DNA from: Clostridiaceae bacterium
GTDB lineage: Bacteria > Bacillota > Clostridia > Peptostreptococcales > Natronincolaceae
Assembly: GCA_018432235.1 (NCBI GenBank)
Contig: JAHDLO010000014.1
Coordinates: forward strand, 124,001-188,000
Reading direction: 5' to 3'
Length of the DNA: 64,000 bases
Shown: in pieces, positions 15,423 through 23,532 of the stretch
How the letters are laid out: every line of letters starts with the position of its first letter
Numbering within the stretch: position 1 is the first letter of the stretch
Position numbers and translations under genes: made by a program
The notes under the pieces: model-generated
Told to the model about the DNA's origin: nothing
The model's input: only the letters and a program-made list of their open reading frames with translations
Databases searched by the model: none

Positions 15423-16173
15423 CTCCTATCTCTAAGGAAGCTTTATTGTAGATTTCCAGCACCTTTTCCGTATAATTGCCGTCTTGGTCATATATCACAA
15501 TGGGATCTAAAAACAACAGCTCCGGCTGGGCTGATTTTCTGAATTCTATCAGCAGTAAATTTGGCTTTTTATTATAGCCGGATTGTATAAATTGAATTTT
15601 TTTAGGCTCCAGCTTATAGCTTCTGCCTAAGCACATAATATCTGCCAAGCGCTGGGGTCTATGAACCATAAACAAGCTGCCTCTAAACTTCAGTAGCCTT
15701 GAAGCCGCCTTCATTACATCCTCCAGCGTGCACATTACCTCATGTCGGGATATGGCCTTGTTATCATTAGGATTAATCAGCCCCTCTGCATGCATATAGG
15801 GGGGATTTACGGTTACGGCATCATACTGATTGGCCTCCAGTGCAATCTGTGCCTGCCGTAGGTCCATATTTAAAACCTTAATCCTATTTTCCATATGATT
15901 TAGTTTTACGCTTCTGGCGGCCATCTCTGCCATTCTTTCCTGTATTTCAACTGCTACAATTTGTGAAGAGGGATTTTTTCCCGCCACTAAAATTGGTATT
16001 ATGCCTGTCCCTGTTCCAAGATCCACTACCCTGGAATTCTTTTTAAGCACTGTGAAATTTGCCAATAAAACCGCATCTATGCCAAAGCAAAAACAATTGG
16101 GGTCCTGTATTATTTTCAATCCATTTATCTGCAGATCGTCTATTCTCTCTCCTGGGTATACTAACTCTTCCAT
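15406..16173 (-). CDS. trmN6: tRNA1(Val) (adenine(37)-N6)-methyltransferase family protein (YabB-like)
   Basis: A 255-residue Rossmann methyltransferase. It begins with the conserved VYPGERIDDLQINGLKIIQD segment and FCFGIDAVLLANF, then the SAM site VVDLGTGTGIIPILVAGKNP, followed by the N6-adenine motif AVTVNPPYM. This is the YfiC/YabB type acting on tRNA. The start follows AAAGGAG. It lies between the inserted 16-23 kb block and rsmI in the Bacillus-like order. Confidence 0.88.
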   Translation of the reverse strand: MEELVYPGERIDDLQINGLKIIQDPNCFCFGIDAVLLANFTVLKKNSRVVDLGTGTGIIPILVAGKNPSSQIVAVEIQERMAEMAARSVKLNHMENRIKVLNMDLRQAQIALEANQYDAVTVNPPYMHAEGLINPNDNKAISRHEVMCTLEDVMKAASRLLKFRGSLFMVHRPQRLADIMCLGRSYKLEPKKIQFIQSGYNKKPNLLLIEFRKSAQPELLFLDPIVIYDQDGNYTEKVLEIYNKASLEIGDDSAE

Positions 16174-16244
16174 AAAAGACTACTAGCTCCTTTAATTGCG
16201 TGTTTTTCTCATTTATTATAACACTTTTACTGGGTTTAAAACAT

Positions 16245-16287
16245 GAAAAAGAAAAACCCTTATGGATTTTTATTTCCTATAAGGGTC
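16245..16287 (-). terminator. Intrinsic terminator of the repeat-containing secreted protein
   Basis: ACCCTTAT pairs with ATAAGGGT, with further pairing inward; on the minus strand TTTTTCTTTTT follows. Confidence 0.8.
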
Positions 16288-16304
16288 TTATGGCACTTAC
16301 TATT

Positions 16305-17528
16305 TTATTTGCTGCCTATGGCGACTACCACACCATCCATGATATAGACCACCGCCTGCATGCCCACAGGAACGGCTGAAAGCTGGAAGTCACTGCTGAC
16401 ATTATAGGTTTTAATCTCATTGCCAGCCTTAAGCTTTATCGTGTATTTATCCATGTCCTTCGCCACCAGCTGTCCTTCAACTGTTGTTAGAAGGTTATTG
16501 ACCGCCAGCTCAATTATCTGCCCGTTTTTCACCTTAACATCAACATTCATATCTGCCTTAAGATCACTGATGCTCTTAGTTGTTCCCTCGATCTTTATTA
16601 CTGCGTTGCTGGCTAGTGTATAAAGCTCCTCCATATTGCCATAGGTTAGGATTATCTCCTTAGTGCTGGTATTAACTGATTTAATAACTGCCTTAATTTC
16701 TGTTATAGCTGTTGATGTGGCATAGAGGGTTTTTATATCCATACCATTCACATACAGCTCCACTGCCATGTCGGCGGTAAGTCCGTTGAAGGACTTTAAT
16801 TGATTGTCTATATAAATTTTAGAATCATTTTTTACATAATATAGCTGATATTCGTTCCCCTTCTCAACAACGATCGTTTTATTGCTGCTGTCCAGAGAGT
16901 GGATTACCCCTGCTACCTTAGTATTTTCTGTCGTGGTAACCTCTACCCCCACCACCTTTTTATCCTCTATTCTCACCTTTGCCGCCATATTTACCGCCAA
17001 GCTGTCAAAAGCTCTTACTTCACCGTTTATTTTTATAACAGTGTTATTCTCCAGCCTTATTTCCCTTAGCTTTGTGCTGCCTGCAACCTGTAAATACAAC
17101 CCTCTGCCCTTTTTATCGATGGATTTAATCGTTCCCGTTATCTCCTCCACCACCTTACGGCTTTCCTGTAATACTTTAATTTCGGTAATTGTATTTTGCC
17201 TATCTAGCTTTAAATAGACCTTATCGCTTACCTTTAGGTCCTTTAATTCAATACCTTTGCTGTCCAGCTTGATTTTGGCATCCTTGGCTACCAATAAGCT
17301 TAAAAGAGCTGTTCCGTCCTGTATTGTAATTCTTCTGTTGGCAGCATCCAGTTCCTTTATCTCCGTCTGATAGCTTCTGTTGTAATCTATGTTCATGAAC
17401 CTTTTAAGGATGCCATAGGGAAGTGTCCCCTTTTTTTCATGACCGGGTGGATTAAAGGCCATTGCACTGCTGGCAGCCATGCTGAAAACCATAATTATTA
17501 CCAGCATTCCTACAATTTTTCTTTTCAT
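16305..17528 (-). CDS. Secreted protein with tandem beta-rich repeats, function unknown
   Basis: The 407-residue product has a signal peptide ending near AMA-FN (about residue 25) and no later membrane anchor. From about residue 55 it consists of five or six diverged repeats of 60-75 residues. Each has a 'T/V-I-K-S-x-D-xx-x-K-x-I-x-L' opening, a 'xxIxIxG/Nxxx' strand and a 'DLKxxMxVxVxxxxGxIxxL' closing (for example around 130-200, 205-270, 275-345). These resemble extracellular beta repeats of clostridial surface proteins, but no function is recognised. It is a single gene with its own terminator. Confidence 0.75.
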   Translation of the reverse strand: MKRKIVGMLVIIMVFSMAASSAMAFNPPGHEKKGTLPYGILKRFMNIDYNRSYQTEIKELDAANRRITIQDGTALLSLLVAKDAKIKLDSKGIELKDLKVSDKVYLKLDRQNTITEIKVLQESRKVVEEITGTIKSIDKKGRGLYLQVAGSTKLREIRLENNTVIKINGEVRAFDSLAVNMAAKVRIEDKKVVGVEVTTTENTKVAGVIHSLDSSNKTIVVEKGNEYQLYYVKNDSKIYIDNQLKSFNGLTADMAVELYVNGMDIKTLYATSTAITEIKAVIKSVNTSTKEIILTYGNMEELYTLASNAVIKIEGTTKSISDLKADMNVDVKVKNGQIIELAVNNLLTTVEGQLVAKDMDKYTIKLKAGNEIKTYNVSSDFQLSAVPVGMQAVVYIMDGVVVAIGSK

Positions 17529-17741
17529 ACAAAAATTCCTCCTATCATTTTATTTACCATATCTTACGTCCATAGAAAAGCTTTTAGGGATAGCAATTGA
17601 AAATGTAATGGTATTGAAATATTTGCCTATATCCTATATAACCTTAGACGTAGTCAGCTTACATTTGTTTCATTTTATGATGCCACAGGAGCTTATATAT
17701 GTGATATTCCAATGACAATATGATGACGGAATATTACAAGA

Positions 17742-17793
17742 AAGCAAAGAGAGATGATCTTTTCTCGATAGAATCAAGATGAATCACCTCTCT
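17742..17793 (-). terminator. Probable terminator of cadC-cadA
   Basis: AGAGAGGTGAT pairs with ATCATCTCTCT (one G-T pair) around a long loop, followed by TTTGCTTTC on the minus strand, just beyond the cadA stop. The T-run is imperfect. Confidence 0.55.
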
Positions 17794-17820
17794 AATATTA
17801 AGCTTAGTCCCTTGATAACG

Positions 17821-20016
17821 CTATATATCCTTTACATTCAAAACCCTCATGGCATTCAGCACCGCTATTAGCGCTACTCCAACATCTGCAAATACTGCTT
17901 CCCACATGGTTGCCAGTCCTCCTGCCCCTAGAACCAGCACGATAGCCTTAACCCCAAAGGCAAAGATGATATTTTGCCATACAATCCGATTGGTTTTCTT
18001 TGCGATGCCAATAGCAGAGGTCAGCTTTATAGGCTCATCCTTCATTAGCACCACATCAGCAGCCTCTATTGCCGCATCTGATCCCAGACCCCCCATTGCC
18101 ACACCGATGTCAGCTCTAGCCAATACCGGTGCATCGTTTATGCCATCTCCCACGAAAATCAGCTTTTTCTTCGGTCCTCTCTTCTGCTCTATCATTTCCA
18201 CCATGTCAACCTTTTGATCCGGCAGAAGCTCCGGATATACCTCTGTAATTCCCAGCTCATCCGCCACCTGAAGGGCCACCGCTTTATTGTCACCCGTCAG
18301 CATTGCGATATGCTTAACCCCTATTTTTCTTAGGGCCTGAATGGTTTCCTTGGCGTCTGCTTTTAATTCATCCGCTATAACGATATAGCCAGAATAGCTG
18401 CCATCTATTGCAACATACAGAACCGTTCCAGCTGTTGAGGGTGCTTTGTAGGCAATTCCTTCTCTATCCATCAGCTTCCCATTACCAGCAATTACTTTTC
18501 TGCCCTTTATTGTAGCCATAACACCATGACCCATAAGCTCCTGATAGCCTTCAATCTGATCCTTTTCAACTTCCTTTGAGTAAGCCTTCAAAAGGGAAAG
18601 GGCAATTGGATGGTTGGAATAGGCTTCGGCATAGGCCGCATATTCCAAAAGTGCTTCTGAGGTCATATTAACAGGCGCTACCTCCTTCACCTTGAAAATA
18701 CCCTTTGTCAGTGTCCCTGTCTTATCAAAAACAACTGTGTCTACATTATTTAAGCCCTCCAAATAATTACCGCCCTTAATTAAAATACCTTTTCTGGAGG
18801 CTCCTCCTATACCACCGAAGAAACCAAGGGGAATAGATACCACCAAGGCGCAGGGGCAGGATACGACTAAAAATACCAGGGCTCTGTAAAGCCAATCATT
18901 AAAGACCGCCCCCTCTATAACCAACGGTGGTATGATGGCCATTGCTGCTGCAGTCATAACCACCACTGGCGTATAGTATCTAGCAAATTTTGTTATAAAC
19001 TTCTCTGTCGGTGCCTTTTTGCTGCTGGCCTTTTCCACCATTTCAAGTATTCTTGCCACTGTAGATTCTCCAAAGCCCTTTTGCACCTCTATGGTTAATA
19101 ACCCACCCTTATTGATAAAGCCTGCCAATACCGAGCTGCCCACCTCAACATCCCTTGGTATGGATTCTCCGGTTAGAGCGGAGGTGTCTACTGTTGAAAA
19201 ACCCTCAAGGACAACACCATCCAGAGGAACTTTTTCTCCGGGCTTGACAATGATATACTGACCGACCTTTATCTCCTCTGGTTTTACTTTCTTTTCTTCA
19301 GACCCTACCTTCAGATTGGCATAATCAGGTCTGATGTCCATTAAAGCACCAATGGATTTTCTTGAACGGTTAACCGCCAATTCCTGAAAAAATTCACCGA
19401 CTTGGTAAAAGAGCATAACTGCAACTCCTTCTGGAAACTCTCCAATTGCAAAGGCGCCTATTGTTGCAATAGCCATCAAAAAGTTTTCATCAAAGACTTG
19501 ACCCCTCAAGATATTTTTGCCAGCCCTTAAAAGCACCTCTCCACCAATTAATAGGTAGCTGATAAAATACATCCCAAATTCTATTTTATCATCCAGCTTT
19601 AATATGATGGCTGCGAAAAAGAGGGCAGCCCCTATACCCAGCTTAATCAGCTCACCTTTATTTGAGTAGTCCGTATGACTATGGTCATGACCCTCATCAT
19701 GCTGATGGTCATTCTCGTGATGGTGACCTTCATCGCCATGATTGTGGCAGCTTTCATTATGGGCCTCCTGATGAGGCTCTTGCAGCCTGTTCTTTACAAC
19801 TACCTCTGGCTCCAGCTTCTTAACTATGCCTTCCACCGCTTTGATTAACTCAGCCATATCGGTTTCCGCCTCAGCTTCAATGTATAGCACCCGATTGACT
19901 ATGTTTAACGCAGCATTGTCTACATTCTTTAAATCATTGACCCTTGCCTCTATTTTTGCTGCACACCCGGCGCAGCATAACCCCTCTAAAAGCAATTCCA
20001 CCTTTTCAGCACTCAT
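17821..20016 (-). CDS. cadA: Heavy-metal P1B-type ATPase (Zn/Cd/Pb exporter, CadA-like)
   Basis: The 731-residue pump has an N-terminal heavy-metal-associated domain (GLCCAGCAAKIEARV) and a histidine-rich linker (about 82-115). Its membrane metal site is SCPCALVVS and the phosphorylation site DKTGTLTKG. Further motifs are TGES, HP (YSNHPIALSL) and [14 protein letters not shown] with a His-rich linker and an ArsR-type regulator upstream suggests zinc/cadmium/lead export rather than copper, for which a separate CopA is present at 61.8 kb. The start follows AAAGGGGAG. It is 25 bases after cadC and co-transcribed. Confidence 0.92.
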   Translation of the reverse strand: MSAEKVELLLEGLCCAGCAAKIEARVNDLKNVDNAALNIVNRVLYIEAEAETDMAELIKAVEGIVKKLEPEVVVKNRLQEPHQEAHNESCHNHGDEGHHHENDHQHDEGHDHSHTDYSNKGELIKLGIGAALFFAAIILKLDDKIEFGMYFISYLLIGGEVLLRAGKNILRGQVFDENFLMAIATIGAFAIGEFPEGVAVMLFYQVGEFFQELAVNRSRKSIGALMDIRPDYANLKVGSEEKKVKPEEIKVGQYIIVKPGEKVPLDGVVLEGFSTVDTSALTGESIPRDVEVGSSVLAGFINKGGLLTIEVQKGFGESTVARILEMVEKASSKKAPTEKFITKFARYYTPVVVMTAAAMAIIPPLVIEGAVFNDWLYRALVFLVVSCPCALVVSIPLGFFGGIGGASRKGILIKGGNYLEGLNNVDTVVFDKTGTLTKGIFKVKEVAPVNMTSEALLEYAAYAEAYSNHPIALSLLKAYSKEVEKDQIEGYQELMGHGVMATIKGRKVIAGNGKLMDREGIAYKAPSTAGTVLYVAIDGSYSGYIVIADELKADAKETIQALRKIGVKHIAMLTGDNKAVALQVADELGITEVYPELLPDQKVDMVEMIEQKRGPKKKLIFVGDGINDAPVLARADIGVAMGGLGSDAAIEAADVVLMKDEPIKLTSAIGIAKKTNRIVWQNIIFAFGVKAIVLVLGAGGLATMWEAVFADVGVALIAVLNAMRVLNVKDI

Positions 20017-20041
20017 CTAAATCTCCCCTTTTTTTCGCAGC

Positions 20042-20404
20042 TTACTTGTGGGCTAAATGCTCAAAGCCCTGCTGGAATATATTTTTAACATGCTCGTCAT
20101 CTAGTGAATAATAAACAACCTTCCCTTCCTTTTTAAACTTTACAAGCCGGGCCTGCTTTAGGACCCTTAGCTGATGGGAAATAGCCGATTGATTCATTCC
20201 CAAAAGAGCTGCTATATCGCATACACACATTTCCTCCTGCAGAAGGGCATATAAAATCTTCACCCTGGTGCTATCCCCTAAAACCTTAAAGAGATCAGCT
20301 ACATCGTATAGCGTTTCTTCTTGGGGCATTTCACTTCTGACTCTTTCGATGACATCCTCATGGATAATATTGCAGCCACAGGTCTCTATTTGCGCTTTCT
20401 TCAT
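20042..20404 (-). CDS. cadC: ArsR/SmtB family metal-responsive repressor (CadC-like)
   Basis: A 120-residue winged-helix repressor. The N-terminal CGC pair (ETCGCNIIHED) and the helix motif CVCDIAALL match the Cys metal site of CadC-type sensors of Cd/Pb/Zn; DNA recognition is by LGMNQSAISHQLRVLK. The ATG at 20404 is chosen because AGAGGAG precedes it; an in-frame ATG at 20440 lies inside the operator. Metal binding should release it from the inverted repeat at 20423-20442 and induce cadC-cadA. Confidence 0.9.
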   Translation of the reverse strand: MKKAQIETCGCNIIHEDVIERVRSEMPQEETLYDVADLFKVLGDSTRVKILYALLQEEMCVCDIAALLGMNQSAISHQLRVLKQARLVKFKKEGKVVYYSLDDEHVKNIFQQGFEHLAHK

Positions 20405-20422
20405 ATCATCACTCCTCTGAAT

Positions 20423-20442
20423 ATATGAACATGTATTCATAT
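20423..20442 (-). promoter_or_regulatory. Operator of cadC-cadA
   Basis: A perfect inverted repeat, ATATGAA-6-TTCATAT, lies about 20 bases upstream of the cadC start. Its spacing and sequence fit ArsR/SmtB operators, consistent with autoregulation. Confidence 0.75.
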
Positions 20443-20502
20443 GTTATATATTTAATATATGCCTTTTTCTTTAGCTTTGCAATACTTTTTTTTGCAAAAC
20501 AA

Positions 20503-20526
20503 AAAAATCCCGGTTAAGGGATTTTT
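20503..20526 (-). terminator. Intrinsic terminator of sigI-rsgI
   Basis: AAAAATCCC pairs with GGGATTTTT around a six-base loop, with further T on the minus strand, about 70 bases past the rsgI stop. Confidence 0.75.
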
Positions 20527-20595
20527 ATGACTGAAAAATCGGATATACGTAGTTTTATAAATCTTCGGGTTTGTTTTCGGCATCAAAATCTCCTA

Positions 20596-21783
20596 TTATG
20601 GGATTTTTTTATTGATGCCTCTATTATTTTTAACCCTGCCACCATTACTATTATTGTTGCCGTTGCCATCATTGCTGTTATTATTTTTATTATTATTTTT
20701 ATTACCTTTGTTGTTGTTATTATTGTTGTTATTGTTGTTGTTATTGTTGTTATTATTGTTGTTGTTATCCTTTTTGCTATTGTAGGTATTGTTCCTGTTA
20801 TTGTTCTTATCTTTATTGTCGCTGCTAATGCTATTACCTCTGCCATTACTATTTTGCTTATTATCCCTTACTCCCCAATTGTTTCTGGAGAAAGGATTAT
20901 CCCTTACCAGAGGGCTTTTGGCTTCTGTAGCCTTGCCACCGGCCTTCTCCTTTGCTCTTTCTCTAGAGGTCTTTTCCTCCTCCTTGGTCGACTTCTTTTC
21001 CTCTTTTTTCTGCTGTTTCTGATCCTTTATGCTTTGCTTTTCAAGAGCCTCATTTACCAGCTCCTTTACTCCCCTTCCCTTAGCCACATTGTAGTCCACA
21101 GTGCTATTATCCTTTTCCTGTAATTGCTTTATTATTTCCATTCTGCCGACTGATAGCTGTTCCTCCTTGGCCTTCTCAAGGGTCTCTTTATCGGAGGTGA
21201 CTGTATATAAATGTATTGTCTTACCGGAAATCTCCCTTGCCTCTATAGTATCCTTCAGCTCCGAAAGAAGACTCTCCATGCCCTGAAGTCCTTTTTCACT
21301 TTCCCCCAAGACCACTGAGGCCACCAGTACATAGCCCTCCTCATCAGGCATAAATCCCTTTAGGGCTGCAAGCTGGATAACTTTATCTATAGCCTCAACC
21401 GGCGTTTTTTTAACCAGCTGCTTTAAAGGCAGCTGCCTGGCCTCCGAATTCAGTGCCCTTACTGCTATTACACGGTTATCGTAGAGACTTAGCTCTATGC
21501 TGGGATTGATGTCAATTGTCAGTATTGCAGTTGCCTGTACGCCTGCTTGCCATCCCTTGAGGAATGTAAAGGTTGAGAGGATCAATAATACTACTGCAGC
21601 AGCTGCAGCAATATAGCTACGGTAGCTTCTCCTTTTTTTACATATTACATCTCCTGAGGAAAACACAACCGCCATGCCCTCCTTAGCATCATCTTGTCTC
21701 ACTATCTCCTTAAATTGGCAGTCGGAGGTCATTACCATCATAGAGGCTTCTCTTATCTCTAATACACATCCTCTTTCCTCCAC
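20596..21783 (-). CDS. rsgI: Anti-sigma-I factor RsgI-like membrane protein with Asn-rich tail
   Basis: A 395-residue single-pass protein. A cytoplasmic RsgI N-domain (about 1-55) binds sigma-I; a transmembrane segment (about 60-80) is followed by the conserved extracytoplasmic core with TIDINPSIELSLYDNRV (the Asn-Pro bond is the reported self-cleavage site in RsgI proteins). A Lys/Glu-rich coiled-coil-like stretch (about 235-285) and an extracellular asparagine-rich tail (about 300-385, with 19 Asn in a row) follow. The start is GTG at 21783, one base past the sigI stop, after AAAGGGGGG. Clostridial RsgI tails often carry sugar-sensing modules; here low complexity replaces one. Confidence 0.88.
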   Translation of the reverse strand: MEERGCVLEIREASMMVMTSDCQFKEIVRQDDAKEGMAVVFSSGDVICKKRRSYRSYIAAAAAVVLLILSTFTFLKGWQAGVQATAILTIDINPSIELSLYDNRVIAVRALNSEARQLPLKQLVKKTPVEAIDKVIQLAALKGFMPDEEGYVLVASVVLGESEKGLQGMESLLSELKDTIEAREISGKTIHLYTVTSDKETLEKAKEEQLSVGRMEIIKQLQEKDNSTVDYNVAKGRGVKELVNEALEKQSIKDQKQQKKEEKKSTKEEEKTSRERAKEKAGGKATEAKSPLVRDNPFSRNNWGVRDNKQNSNGRGNSISSDNKDKNNNRNNTYNSKKDNNNNNNNNNNNNNNNNNNNKGNKNNNKNNNSNDGNGNNNSNGGRVKNNRGINKKIP

Positions 21784-21784
21784 C

Positions 21785-22513
21785 CTAAGCCCCCCTTTCA
21801 ATTTCAGAGATATAGTACTTCATGGTGTCTAAATTGCTGTCCAGTATTAACACAATCGCAATTATAAACTTCCTGCTTCTTTGTAAAATTTTATTGGATA
21901 CCTTCAGCTGGGCTGTTAGCTCACTTGAAGGTAAATTTCGTGTTCTGAGGAGCCTTTCCCTTAGCTCTTCACTTTCGAAAATATGTCTTGCAATTTTTAT
22001 GGCCACAAGCCTTGTATCCATATGCTTTGGGGATTCACTGACTAAATCCTCCAGGGTTACATTAAATCCAGCCATTCGTTTAACAAGAAGCTTAATATCC
22101 TCCTTAGCCTCCAATCTGCCTTCAAAGCTCTCCACTGCCACAGTCCCCGACTGCTCCTCCGACCCTTCATTACCGCTGAAGGAGTTTAAAACTACATTTG
22201 AGCTTCTATTTTCCTTCCTCAGCTCATCAATAATTCTGCTTTTAATAACCATTGAAGCAAAGCTGAGAAAGCTGCCTCTAGCTGGATTGTATTTGTCAAT
22301 GGCCTCATTGAAGGCAATGAGGCTAATGCTGTATATGTCATTATTTTCTATTTCAATATATTTATTCAACTGCTGACTTGCAGTCTTTTGAATATATGGT
22401 ATGTATTCCTTAATGAGATTGTTTCTTTCTTCCTCATTACCTCTCTGTATATCCTTAATCCTATCCTCGAGGGTTTGCTTTTTTTGAAAAAATCTAAGGA
22501 GTCTGGTCACCAT
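21785..22513 (-). CDS. sigI: RNA polymerase sigma factor SigI
   Basis: A 242-residue alternative sigma factor. Region 2 includes NDIYSISLIAFNEAIDKYNP, ARGSFLSFASMVIKSRIIDE and LRKENR, and a C-terminal region 4-like helix-turn-helix (LPSSELTAQLKVSNKILQRS, RKFIIAIVLILDSN) is characteristic of SigI. It drives heat or wall/polysaccharide-linked genes depending on species. The start follows AGGAGG. rsgI follows immediately, the usual sigma/anti-sigma pair. Promoter elements for autoregulation could not be assigned by eye. Confidence 0.92.
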   Translation of the reverse strand: MVTRLLRFFQKKQTLEDRIKDIQRGNEEERNNLIKEYIPYIQKTASQQLNKYIEIENNDIYSISLIAFNEAIDKYNPARGSFLSFASMVIKSRIIDELRKENRSSNVVLNSFSGNEGSEEQSGTVAVESFEGRLEAKEDIKLLVKRMAGFNVTLEDLVSESPKHMDTRLVAIKIARHIFESEELRERLLRTRNLPSSELTAQLKVSNKILQRSRKFIIAIVLILDSNLDTMKYYISEIERGA

Positions 22514-22584
22514 TACACCTCCTACTATATTATTCGTAATAGAATAATTTATTGGGTCTATAAGCTAAAGAATTTTATCTTTAT

Positions 22585-22669
22585 ACAAAAAATCCCAGCA
22601 TTCAATAGCTGTGGCCTAATATGCGCATATGCTTATATGCTACATATTAGGCTTGCTATGGCAGCTGGG
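22585..22669 (-). terminator. Large branched terminator after the TlpA-like gene
   Basis: Outer arms CCCAGC/GCTGGG enclose an AGCTAT/ATAGC-type pairing and a long GCCTAATATG/CATATTAGGC hairpin; on the minus strand ATTTTTT follows. It is unusually large (about 76 bases of structure) for an intrinsic terminator. Confidence 0.65.
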
Positions 22670-22680
22670 TGCTCTAGTTG

Positions 22681-23313
22681 CTAATTATAAAAGGCAGCCT
22701 TTATCTCCTCTATTATTTGTTCCTCAGTCATTGGCGTAGTAACAGATTTCACCACATTGCCCTCGTCGTCTATAAAATATGTGGTAGGGTAGCTGCTGAT
22801 ATAATAAGCTGAGTTTACTTCAGAATTTTCATCTATCAGCATTTCTATAGCATCATTTCTGTCCTTGATAAAGCTCACAATTCCTTGATTATCCAATATA
22901 TCAAAGGCAGAGGAATGAATGCCAATAATTGCTATGTCGTCCTTATATTGCTGCTTTACTTGATTCAAAGCGTCGATCTGGCTGATTGCCTCTGGACTCC
23001 AGGTAACCCAGAAAACAAGGATTACGGGCTTGCCTTTATATTGCTTTAGGCTCACTGCCACACCCTCTTCATTTTTTAGCTGGATGGGAATAGCGGTATT
23101 CCCGGGATATACCCCAACAGGATTGTTTTCTTCAGGGTCCTCTGGTGTTTCTGTGTCTGGCTTTTCATTTTCTTCCTTTTCGCCACCATTATTTTCCTCC
23201 ACCACAGGAGGCTCTTCTTCAGGGTTCTCGGCTTTTCTTTTACAGCCAATTCCCATGGTTACCAGCATACCAAAGACTAATATCAACGCAATCCACTTTT
23301 TATTATTTATCAT
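22681..23313 (-). CDS. TlpA/ResA-like lipoprotein lacking the CxxC redox site
   Basis: The 210-residue product has a lipobox (MGIGCKRK, Cys24), an acidic Pro/Glu-rich linker (25-65) and a thioredoxin-like fold domain (about 72-205) with AIPIQLKNEEGVAVSLKQYK, KPVILVFW and SSYPTTYFIDDEGNVV. Where TlpA proteins have WCxxC, this one reads WSPEA (105-109), so both cysteines are missing and it cannot do thiol-disulfide exchange in the usual way. The cis-proline loop (YPTT) remains. It is anchored on the outer membrane face. It stands alone, between sigI and ricT. Confidence 0.82.
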   Translation of the reverse strand: MINNKKWIALILVFGMLVTMGIGCKRKAENPEEEPPVVEENNGGEKEENEKPDTETPEDPEENNPVGVYPGNTAIPIQLKNEEGVAVSLKQYKGKPVILVFWVTWSPEAISQIDALNQVKQQYKDDIAIIGIHSSAFDILDNQGIVSFIKDRNDAIEMLIDENSEVNSAYYISSYPTTYFIDDEGNVVKSVTTPMTEEQIIEEIKAAFYN

Positions 23314-23444
23314 AAGCTCACCCCATGGTCATAGTTTTTATGGTTTTTTTCACAACTAATTATATCAGATTTTTATCTTTAAAACTCCTGGAAAGTATAA
23401 AGCATGTATAGTTATTATTTCCCATAAACTAAAGCATAGCGAAA

Positions 23445-23504
23445 GTTGTCACGGGGGACGGTTCTGACGACAACGTTGTTGTCAGAACCGTCTCCCGTGA
23501 CAAC
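23445..23504. repeat. 60-bp near-perfect palindrome
   Basis: Two 30-base arms (23445-23474 and 23475-23504) are reverse complements at 28 of 30 positions and meet without a loop. The arm begins GTTGTCACGGGGGACGG. Such long palindromes between genes resemble REP-type or small mobile palindromic elements. It lies downstream of ricT and upstream of the TlpA-like gene. Confidence 0.8.
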
Positions 23505-23512
23505 ATATATAA

Positions 23513-23530
23513 AGGACCCCTAAGGGTCCT
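23513..23530 (-). terminator. Hairpin after ricT
   Basis: AGGACCC pairs with GGGTCCT immediately after the ricT stop. The following T-run is poor, so termination is likely but not certain. Confidence 0.5.
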
Positions 23531-23532
23531 AT

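Noticed and set aside
20700-20770. Simple-sequence array as a CRISPR or tandem repeat locus
   Set aside because: It is a codon-level poly-Asn tract (AAC/AAT) inside rsgI, without spacers.
20527-21123. 198-codon plus-strand ORF rich in Val and Ile
   Set aside because: It is the complement of the asparagine-rich coding tract of rsgI; the repetitive codons create open frames, and it has no ribosome site.
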